The notes under the pieces were generated by a model, which ran no database searches, was not told where the DNA came from, and saw nothing but the letters and a program-made list of their open reading frames with translations. Source: JBHYGK01 sp051859045 (GTDB lineage Bacteria > Pseudomonadota > Gammaproteobacteria > Xanthomonadales > Xanthomonadaceae). From it: a DNA stretch of 12,999 nt. A program made the translations under genes and the position numbers. Shown piece after piece: positions 6,295 through 12,295 of this stretch. The stretch is taken from contig JBHYGK010000041.1 in assembly GCA_051859045.1 (NCBI GenBank), forward strand, positions 1 through 12,999, given 5' to 3'. Numbering within the stretch: position 1 is the stretch's first letter; every line of letters begins with the position of its first letter.

Positions 6295-8274
6295 TCAGCG
6301 GCCGCCGCGGAAGCGGCCCACGGCCTCGGCCAGCGCGCCGGCCTGGTCGTCGAGGTGGCGGGCGGAGGCCGAGGCCTCCTCCACCAGCGCGGCGTTGCGC
6401 TGGGTCACCTCGTCCATCTGGGCGATGGTCTGGCCGACCTGCACGATGCCCGCGCTCTGCTCGGCCGAGGCCGCGCTGATCTCGGCCATCAGGTCGCTCA
6501 GGCGGCGCACCGCGGACACGGTCTCCTCGATCGTGCCGCCGGCGCGGTGCACCAGGGCCGAGCCCTCGGCCACCTTGCCGTTGGAGGCGTGGATGAGCTG
6601 GGCGATCTCCTTCGCCGCGCCGGCGGAGCGCTGCGCCAGGGTGCGCACCTCGCTCGCCACCACCGCGAAGCCGCGGCCCTGCTCGCCGGCGCGGGCGGCC
6701 TCCACCGCCGCGTTCAGCGCCAGGATGTTGGTCTGGAAGGCGATGCCGTCGATGACCGAGATGATGTCGGCCATCCGGCGCGCGCTGGCCTCGATCTCGC
6801 CCATCCGCTCGACCACCTCGCGCACCACCGCGCCGCCGCTGCCGGCGATCTCGGCCGCGCCCACCGCGAGCTGGTTGGCCTGGCGGGCCGACTCGGCGTT
6901 GTGCTTGACCGTGGCGGTGAGCTCCTCCATCGACGAGGCCGCCTCCTCGAGCGCGGCGGCCTGCTGCTCGGTGCGGCGCGAGAGGTCCTCGTTGCCCGCG
7001 GCGATCTCGCCCGCGGAGGTGCGGACCTCGCCGGCGGCGTCGCGGACCTGGCCCAGGACCCCGCCGAGCTGGGCCACGCTGCCGTCGAGCGCGTCGCGCA
7101 TGCGCGCGAACTCGCCCTGGTAGCGGCCCTGCATGCGCGCGTCGAGGTCGCCGTCGGCGAGCCGCTCCAGCGCCTGGCAGGCGTCGCCGACCACGCCGGC
7201 GAGCTCCTCGATCAGGCCGTTGAGGCCCTCGTAGAGCTCGCGCTGGTAGCCCTCGAACTGCTCCACGCCGTGCAGCTTGTGGAACTGGCCGCGGCGCACC
7301 GCGCCCACCAGCTCGCCCTGGGTGCGGGTGAGGTTGGCGAGGAAGTCCGACATGCCGTTGACGCTGTGCTCGATGTCGGCGAACGCGCCCTCGGCGCCCA
7401 CCTCCATGTGGGTCAGCGCGCGGCCGGCGCTGAGCGTCGCCAGCGTCGTCGCCGCGCCGCCGATCACGGCGTCCAGGCGGTCGCAGGAGGCGTTGATCGA
7501 CTCCGCCAGCGCCAGCAGCGAGCCGCCGGCACCGGCGGTGGGCACGCGCCGCGCCAGCTGGCCGCGGGCGAGGCCCGCGGTGACGTCGTTGATCGCGCCG
7601 AGCTGGGTGGCGAGGGTGGCGCGCATGCTCGCCAGCGAGTGCGCGGCGCTGCCGGGGGCCGCGCCGGCCAGGCTGCCGTCGTCGGCGAAGTCGCCCGCGC
7701 CCACGCGCGCCGCCACGGCCGCCATGGTCCGCGGGTCGATGCCGATGGCGCGGGCGTCGGCCTGCAGGCGCAGGCTCATCACCACCAGCACGACCGCCTC
7801 GACCACCACGAACAGCGCGTGCAGCAGCACCAGCGGGAGGCCCCCCGCCTCGGGGAACACGTACAGCGGGTAGCCCGCGGCCTGCAGCTGCTGCACGCCG
7901 AGGTGGTGCACGGCGATCACGCCGGCCGCGAGCACGATCACGCGCCAGTCGCGGTAGGGCAGCAGCAGCGCCAGCAGCACGAAGATCGCGAAGTGGATCT
8001 CGATCATCCCGTGCGCCTGGTGGATCAGCACGCCCGACATCACCATGAAGGCCGCGCCGAAGAACAGCCGGGTGGCCAGCGCGCCGGCGTGGCGCAGCAC
8101 CAGCCACGCGCCCAGCGCCGCGGTGGGCAGCGAGAACAGCGCGAAGGGCATCCAGTCGCCGGAGGTCGCCGAGAACCCGGCGGACGCGAGCACCAGGGCG
8201 AGCCCGACCCAGGCGAGCAGGCGGTCGGCGTCGGCGGCGAGGGAAGTCAGGTAGGGCGTGGCGCTGCGGTTCAT
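6295..8274 (-). CDS. Methyl-accepting chemotaxis protein with six-helix, histidine-containing membrane sensor
   Basis: The 659-residue receptor begins with about six hydrophobic helices (near 17-36, 42-61, 68-86, 92-107, 110-126 and 145-169), not the usual periplasmic ligand domain. Histidines cluster in and between helices 3-5: H85, H88, H94, H123 and H124, in HQAHG, EIHFAIFV and VHHLG, with PYRDWR between. They could bind a metal, heme or quinone; that is inference. A long HAMP-like linker (about 175-400) follows. The signalling hairpin carries methylation-type segments near 438-452 (LEEAASSMEEL) and 625-640. Its tip is IAFQTNILALNAAVEAARAG (511-530). The protein ends in RFRGGR with no CheR-docking pentapeptide. 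The ATG at 8274 overlaps the stop of the upstream small gene (ATGA), so the two are probably made together. Confidence 0.92.
   Translation of the reverse strand: MNRSATPYLTSLAADADRLLAWVGLALVLASAGFSATSGDWMPFALFSLPTAALGAWLVLRHAGALATRLFFGAAFMVMSGVLIHQAHGMIEIHFAIFVLLALLLPYRDWRVIVLAAGVIAVHHLGVQQLQAAGYPLYVFPEAGGLPLVLLHALFVVVEAVVLVVMSLRLQADARAIGIDPRTMAAVAARVGAGDFADDGSLAGAAPGSAAHSLASMRATLATQLGAINDVTAGLARGQLARRVPTAGAGGSLLALAESINASCDRLDAVIGGAATTLATLSAGRALTHMEVGAEGAFADIEHSVNGMSDFLANLTRTQGELVGAVRRGQFHKLHGVEQFEGYQRELYEGLNGLIEELAGVVGDACQALERLADGDLDARMQGRYQGEFARMRDALDGSVAQLGGVLGQVRDAAGEVRTSAGEIAAGNEDLSRRTEQQAAALEEAASSMEELTATVKHNAESARQANQLAVGAAEIAGSGGAVVREVVERMGEIEASARRMADIISVIDGIAFQTNILALNAAVEAARAGEQGRGFAVVASEVRTLAQRSAGAAKEIAQLIHASNGKVAEGSALVHRAGGTIEETVSAVRRLSDLMAEISAASAEQSAGIVQVGQTIAQMDEVTQRNAALVEEASASARHLDDQAGALAEAVGRFRGGR
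6656..6708. repeat. 53-base direct repeat, copy 1 (receptor tip codons)
   Basis: This segment is identical base for base to 9243-9295. It codes for the residues just after the signalling tip (EAARAGEQGRGFAVVA). The near-identity extends to about 110 bases with a few third-position changes. A related but diverged copy lies at the right end (12958-12999). Confidence 0.85.
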
Positions 8275-8804
8275 GCGGAGGGTCCCATCGGCGGGGGAAT
8301 GACGGCCAGCGTCGGGGCGCAGCCGCAGGGGGCGTCGACCATCAGGGCGGGGAGGGGGCGGTCGAGCTGGGCGGCCACGGCCTGCAGCGGCGAGCCGCCG
8401 CCGCAGAAGGCGGGATCGCGCAGCGGGCCGGCGTAGCGCAGGCGGCCGCTGGCGTCGAACAGGAGGGCTTCGGGGCCGGCGGCCTCGACGCGGGCGACGG
8501 TGACGCCGGGCAGCGCGGGCGGGCCGGGGACCTCGCCGCAGGCGCAGCCGCCGACCCGCAGCAGCGGGCCGCCGCCGGCGAGCGACGCGCCCTCGCGCGA
8601 CCACCACGCCTCCCACGCCGCGAGGGCGGCGGGGTCATGGATCACCACGGCGGGAGGCGGCAGGCGCCAGAGGGCCAGCGCGGCCATGGCCAGCAGCCAG
8701 GCCGCGACCAGGGTCATCGCCCACCCCGGGCGGGCGGCCCCGCGCGGCGGGCGCGGCGCGGCGGCCGGGGCGTGGGGCGGGAGGAGGCGCGAAGCGATCG
8801 GCAT
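8271..8804 (-). CDS. Membrane-anchored cysteine-rich protein resembling DUF6436 thioredoxin-like family
   Basis: The 177-residue protein has a Pro/Ala/Arg-rich N-terminus, one hydrophobic anchor (about 31-47), then a domain expected in the periplasm. Features are GGCACG (Cys87, Cys89), ALLFDASGRLRYAGPLRD (113-130), a lone Cys134 in AFCGGG, and APCGCAP (Cys160, Cys162) near the end. The LFD-x-GRL-x-Y-x-GP strand followed by a Cys and a late C-x-C recalls DUF6436 proteins, which have a thioredoxin-like fold; this is recognition from memory, not a search. Its function is unknown; a redox or metal-handling role would fit. The stop overlaps the ATG of the six-helix receptor. The start is uncertain: ATGs at 8843, 8804 and 8717 are possible, and 8717 has the best G-rich site and still includes the membrane helix. 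Confidence 0.7.
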   Translation of the reverse strand: MPIASRLLPPHAPAAAPRPPRGAARPGWAMTLVAAWLLAMAALALWRLPPPAVVIHDPAALAAWEAWWSREGASLAGGGPLLRVGGCACGEVPGPPALPGVTVARVEAAGPEALLFDASGRLRYAGPLRDPAFCGGGSPLQAVAAQLDRPLPALMVDAPCGCAPTLAVIPPPMGPSA

Positions 8805-8815
8805 GCCTCGGTAAC

Positions 8816-8833
8816 GGCCGCCCGGGGGCGGCC
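8816..8833 (-). other. GC hairpin upstream of the DUF6436-like gene
   Basis: GGCCGCCC and GGGCGGCC form an eight-base inverted repeat separated by GG. It lies between the terminator of the preceding receptor and the ATG at 8804, in a presumed leader or 3' region. Its role is unknown. Confidence 0.4.
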
Positions 8834-8851
8834 TTGAGCGCATCGGGGACG

Positions 8852-8877
8852 GGGCGCCTCGACCCGGCGAGGCGCCC
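8852..8877 (-). terminator. Terminator-like hairpin after the 4HB receptor gene
   Basis: A perfect ten-pair stem, GGGCGCCTCG with CGAGGCGCCC, encloses a six-base loop. It starts eight bases past the receptor stop codon on the minus strand. No T-run follows, so termination may be partial and allow read-through into the DUF6436-like/receptor pair. Confidence 0.6.
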
Positions 8878-8884
8878 GCGGGGA

Positions 8885-10978
8885 TCAGGCGATCCGGAAC
8901 ACGCCCACCGACTCGACCAGCGCGTCGGCCTGCTCTTCCATCGAGCGGGCGGCGGCGGTGGCCTCCTCGACCAGCGCGGCGTTCTGCTGCGTGGCCTCGT
9001 CGAGGTGGGTGACGGTCTGGTTGACCTGCTCGATGCCCGAGGACTGCTCGGCCGAGGCCGCGCTGATCTCGGACATGATGTCGTTGACCCGGCGCACCGA
9101 GCTGACGATCTCCTCCATCGTGCTGCCGGCGCGGCCGACGAGCGTGGCGCCCTGGTCGACGCGCGCGATCGAGTCGCTGATGAGGTCCTTGATCTCCTTC
9201 GCCGCGGCGGCCGAGCGCTGGGCGAGCGAGCGCACCTCGCTGGCCACCACCGCGAAGCCGCGGCCCTGCTCGCCGGCGCGGGCGGCCTCCACCGCGGCGT
9301 TGAGCGCCAGGATGTTGGTCTGGAACGCGATGCCGTCGATCACCGAGATGATCTCGCCGACCTTGCGCGAGCTGCCCGAGATGCCGTCCATCGTGGTGAC
9401 CACGTCGCGGATGATCTGCCCGCCCTGGCCGGCCACCTCGGCCGCCGAGGTGGCGAGCTGGTTGGCGGTGCGGGCGGAGTCGGCGTTCTGCTTCACCGTC
9501 GAGGTCAGCTCCTCCATCGAGGCGGCGGTCTCCTCGAGGTTGGCGGCCTGGCCCTCGGTGCGGCGCGAGAGGTCCTGGTTGCCGGTGGAGATCTCGCGGG
9601 CGGCGGTGGTGATCTGCTCGGCGGCGTTCTGGATGCCGCCGACGATGTCGGCCAGGCGCTGGGTGGAGGTGTTGGCGTCGCGCTGCATGTCGGCGAACAC
9701 GCCCTCGAAGCGGCCCTGCACGCGCTGGGTCAGGTCGCCCTCGGCGATGGCCTGCAGCACGCGGCTGACCTCGGTGAGCGCGGTGTCGCTGACCTGCATG
9801 ACCTGGTTCAGGCCCTGCACCATGCGCTGGAACTCGTGCGAGAACGCGGCCTCGTCGCCGCGCACGCTGAAGTCGCCGGCGGCGGCGGCCCGGGCCAGGC
9901 GCTGGATCTGCTGGTTGATCGCGCCGAGGCGGTCGCGGACGGCGCGGGTGGCCTCGGTGATGCGGGCCTTCTCGCCGGGCAGCTGCTCCATCTCCTGGCG
10001 CAGGTCGCCCTCGGAGTAGTCGTGCATCAGCTCGACCACGCGCATCTTGGTCTTGATGTGCTCGTTGACGAGGGCATTCGTGCCCTCGGCGAGCGCGCCG
10101 TACTGGCCCGGGAAGCTGGCCGCGGGGATGCGGTAGCTGATCGCGCCGGCGTCATGCTGGCGCTGCATCTCGGCCATCGCCTCGATCACGGCGCGCAGCT
10201 GCTCCTGCATCCGGCGCATGGCGCCCAGCAGCTGGCCGGTCTCGTCGCGGGACGCCGCGACGATGTGGGCGTCGAGGTGGCCGGCGGCGATGCCCTCGGC
10301 CACCCGGGTGGCCGAGGCCAGGGGGCGGGCGATGACCCGCGAGATCCACCACGCGAACAGCCCGGACACCAGCACCACGGCCACCAGGCCGCCCTGCACG
10401 AGCCACTGCGACTGCTGCGCCGAGGCATGGGCGTCGTCGCTGAACGCTTCCAGCGCGGTGGCATTGAACTCGAGCAGGGCGTTGATGTCGGCGATCAGCT
10501 GCCGGCGCGCGGCGCGCGACTCCTCGTCGGAGATCGCCTTGGCGCCGGCGAGGTCGCCGGCCCCCAGCGCCGACGCGATGCGATCATGGGCGCCGAAGTA
10601 CGCGTCCTTGCCGGCCAGCACCGGCGCGTACAGCGCGCGCTCCTCGTCGCTCGAGATGAGCGGCTCGTAGGCGGCCTGCGCGTCGTCGAACTGCTGCTTG
10701 AAGGTGGTCAGGCGGGTCTCGTAGTCGGCGACCTCCACCGGGTCCTCGCCGAAGTTGAGCTGCTGGATCTCGGCGGTGCGGTACTCGCCCAGCACGCCGC
10801 GCATCTCCAGCAGGTGGCGGACCGAGGGCATCCAGACCTCGGTGAGCTCGGTTTCCTGCGCGTCCATGATGCGCATGCGGACGATCGAGAACACGCCCAG
10901 CGCGATGGTCAGCGCGATGACGGCCGCGAAGGCCACGGTGAGCTTGCGGGAAATGGGAAGGTCGTAGAACCAGCGCAT
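8885..10978 (-). CDS. Methyl-accepting chemotaxis protein with 4HB-type ligand domain and extended HAMP linker
   Basis: The 697-residue receptor has a first membrane helix at about 13-34, a periplasmic four-helix-bundle-like domain at 35-190 (resembling 4HB_MCP), and a second membrane helix at about 192-212. A HAMP domain covers about 213-266. Residues 267-440 form a long linker with HAMP-like repeats (SEGDLRQEM near 322-330, AAGDFSV near 366-372, AEGDLTQRV near 412-420) and a conserved NALVNEHIKTKMRVVE stretch (301-316). The signalling hairpin has LEETAASMEEL (481-491), a tip with IAFQTNILALNAAVEA (550-565), and ALVEEATAAA near 668-677. It ends in VGVFRIA without a docking pentapeptide. CGGAG lies seven to eight bases upstream of the ATG. 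It follows the porin gene by 52 bases on the same strand, probably as one operon. Confidence 0.94.
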   Translation of the reverse strand: MRWFYDLPISRKLTVAFAAVIALTIALGVFSIVRMRIMDAQETELTEVWMPSVRHLLEMRGVLGEYRTAEIQQLNFGEDPVEVADYETRLTTFKQQFDDAQAAYEPLISSDEERALYAPVLAGKDAYFGAHDRIASALGAGDLAGAKAISDEESRAARRQLIADINALLEFNATALEAFSDDAHASAQQSQWLVQGGLVAVVLVSGLFAWWISRVIARPLASATRVAEGIAAGHLDAHIVAASRDETGQLLGAMRRMQEQLRAVIEAMAEMQRQHDAGAISYRIPAASFPGQYGALAEGTNALVNEHIKTKMRVVELMHDYSEGDLRQEMEQLPGEKARITEATRAVRDRLGAINQQIQRLARAAAAGDFSVRGDEAAFSHEFQRMVQGLNQVMQVSDTALTEVSRVLQAIAEGDLTQRVQGRFEGVFADMQRDANTSTQRLADIVGGIQNAAEQITTAAREISTGNQDLSRRTEGQAANLEETAASMEELTSTVKQNADSARTANQLATSAAEVAGQGGQIIRDVVTTMDGISGSSRKVGEIISVIDGIAFQTNILALNAAVEAARAGEQGRGFAVVASEVRSLAQRSAAAAKEIKDLISDSIARVDQGATLVGRAGSTMEEIVSSVRRVNDIMSEISAASAEQSSGIEQVNQTVTHLDEATQQNAALVEEATAAARSMEEQADALVESVGVFRIA
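9243..9295. repeat. 53-base direct repeat, copy 2 (receptor tip codons)
   Basis: Identical to 6656-6708, in the same orientation and the same reading frame of the neighbouring receptor. It encodes the same signalling-tip residues. Selection on the protein explains much of it, but synonymous positions are also identical across the block. Confidence 0.85.
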
Positions 10979-11002
10979 GGCGCGACTCCGGGAAGCGGGG
11001 AG

Positions 11003-11024
11003 GGGCGCGGCGGCCGCCGCGCCC
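11003..11024 (-). other. Intercistronic palindrome between porin and receptor genes
   Basis: A 22-base perfect palindrome with half-site GGGCGCGGCGG lies between the porin stop (11031) and the receptor start (10978). No T-run follows on the minus strand. It could attenuate transcription, protect the porin mRNA 3' end, or mark a processing site, letting the abundant porin and scarce receptor be made at different levels from one transcript. Confidence 0.45.
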
Positions 11025-11030
11025 GGGGCG

Positions 11031-12149
11031 TCAGAAGACGAGCTGCAGGCGGAGCGAGGCGATCGACGGGTCGTCGGCCACGCCGCGGCGATCGGAGTCG
11101 ACGCGGATCCAGTTGGCCATCACGCGCACGTGGTCGACCGGGTACCAGACCACGCCGAGGCTGGCGTTGGTCTCGCGCCCGCCCTGCACGGCGCCGTCGT
11201 CGAGGTCGAGCCAGCTCAGGCGCGCGAACAGCTCCACGGCCTGGCGGCCGTCGGTGTCGGGCGAGCCCAGCACGCCCTTGGAGTAGCCGCGCGCGTGCCC
11301 GGTCGGCGACCAGCCGGCCACCAGCGAGCCGCCGTGGCCGTCGAAGCCGGTGCCGGTGCCGGTCTCGCGGGTGGCGTGCAGCGCCACCAGTTCGCCCTGC
11401 AGCGAGAACGGGCCGTCCAGCCACACGGCCTCGACGCCGCCGCGGCCGATCGTGTCGACGTCCGGCAGCGTGCCGGTGTCCACCAGCGAGCGGCTGGCGA
11501 AGTAGTTCTCGGGGCGCGAGTTGACGCGGAAGCTGCCGAACTCGTTGGCCTCCCAGGCGAGGCTGCCGCCGATGTGCACCAGGGCGTCGCCGTCGCGCCA
11601 GAGCACGCGGGTGGCGCGGGAGGTGACGCCCACGCGCTCCTGGGTGCCGTCGAGGCGCTGGCCGACCAGCGAGCCGGCGATCGTCCAGTCCGGGCGCACG
11701 CGCTCGAGGCCCACGCCGAGGCGGCGGCCCAGGCTGAAGGTGCCGGCGAGGCTCTGCTCGAGGAAGGGGGTCTGCTTGTCGCTGATGGCGTCGTCCATCA
11801 GGAACGGCTGCTTGAACTGGCCGATGCGCAGCATGTCGCCGGGGCCGAGGTTGAACTGGAAGCTCGCCTCGGGGGCCGAACGGTCGGCCAGGTCGTGCTC
11901 GAGCTTCAGCGCCCAGACGCCGTCCTCGCCGATCGTCAGCGCGGTGCGCAGGCGGCGGAAGCGCTCGAGCGAGTCGCCATAGTCGTAGGTGTCGGAATCG
12001 ACGCTGGTGGCGTCGTACATCACGCTGATGCCCGGCGTGATCGCGACGTCCGCGGCGGCGGGCGCGGCGGCGCCCAGCAGCAGGGCGGCGGCGAGCGGGG
12101 CGAGGGGGCGGACGGCGAGGGGGCGTGGCGACCCGGCGTGATCGGGCAT
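11031..12149 (-). CDS. OprO/OprP-like outer membrane porin
   Basis: The 372-residue protein has a signal peptide (arginines at 9 and 14, hydrophobic 19-33) with likely cleavage after AAA at 31-33. The mature part is a beta-barrel: alternating strands, aromatic girdle residues and a C-terminal Phe. Segments such as RIGQFKQPF (108-116), FLEQSLAGTFSLGRRLGV (129-146), ELFARLSWLDLDDG (306-319) and LGVVWYPVDHVRVMANW (331-347) resemble the phosphate-selective porin O/P family. The actual substrate cannot be read from the sequence, since the family also covers pyrophosphate and general anion porins. It is slightly short for the family. The ATG at 12149 has GGAG six bases upstream; a TTG five codons earlier lacks such a site. 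It is the first gene of a probable porin-receptor operon behind a sigma-28-like promoter. Confidence 0.88.
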   Translation of the reverse strand: MPDHAGSPRPLAVRPLAPLAAALLLGAAAPAAADVAITPGISVMYDATSVDSDTYDYGDSLERFRRLRTALTIGEDGVWALKLEHDLADRSAPEASFQFNLGPGDMLRIGQFKQPFLMDDAISDKQTPFLEQSLAGTFSLGRRLGVGLERVRPDWTIAGSLVGQRLDGTQERVGVTSRATRVLWRDGDALVHIGGSLAWEANEFGSFRVNSRPENYFASRSLVDTGTLPDVDTIGRGGVEAVWLDGPFSLQGELVALHATRETGTGTGFDGHGGSLVAGWSPTGHARGYSKGVLGSPDTDGRQAVELFARLSWLDLDDGAVQGGRETNASLGVVWYPVDHVRVMANWIRVDSDRRGVADDPSIASLRLQLVF

Positions 12150-12216
12150 GGCTGGCTCCGGCAAAGTGGACCGGGCCGGGCGCGCTCCCTGATGGAAACG
12201 ACCCGCCGGCGCTTAG

Positions 12217-12243
12217 GTATCGGCGCCGGCGGCTGCAACTGAA
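12217..12243 (-). promoter_or_regulatory. Candidate sigma-28 (FliA) promoter for the porin-receptor operon
   Basis: On the minus strand, TTCAGTTG (12243-12236) and GCCGATAC (12224-12217) are separated by exactly 11 bases, as in the FliA consensus TAAAGTTT-N11-GCCGATAA. The matches are five of eight and seven of eight. Transcription would start near 12210, about 60 bases before the porin ATG. The -10 octamer is identical to the one at 2876-2883. Confidence 0.6.
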
Positions 12244-12260
12244 GTAAAGAAATCATGCAT

Positions 12261-12285
12261 CCCGGGCGCGCCGATCGCGCCCGGG
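12261..12285 (-). terminator. Terminator after the pentapeptide-bearing receptor gene
   Basis: A perfect ten-pair stem (CCCGGGCGCG with CGCGCCCGGG) encloses a five-base loop, eleven bases past the receptor stop. On the minus strand it is followed by ATGCATGATTTCTTTAC, which is notably T-rich for this genome, although the T's begin several bases after the stem. It is the most convincing intrinsic terminator in the window. Confidence 0.7.
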
Positions 12286-12295
12286 AGCGCAGGCC

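Noticed and set aside
6355..8436. Long plus-strand open frame opposite the six-helix receptor
   Set aside because: Shadow of the receptor coding frame; its composition is His/Ala/Arg-rich and featureless.
8795..8802. Minus-strand GCCGATCG as another sigma-28 -10 element for the DUF6436-like gene
   Set aside because: It overlaps the ATG at 8804, and no -35-like sequence sits at the right distance.
8834..11524. Very long open frame on the plus strand opposite the receptor and porin genes
   Set aside because: It is antisense to two genes with clear domain motifs. Its translation is Arg/Gly/Ala/His/Asp-rich without any recognisable domain, as expected from high GC at third positions.
12150..12164. 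TTG at 12164 as start of the porin
   Set aside because: The ATG at 12149 has GGAG at good spacing, and the signal peptide is complete from there.
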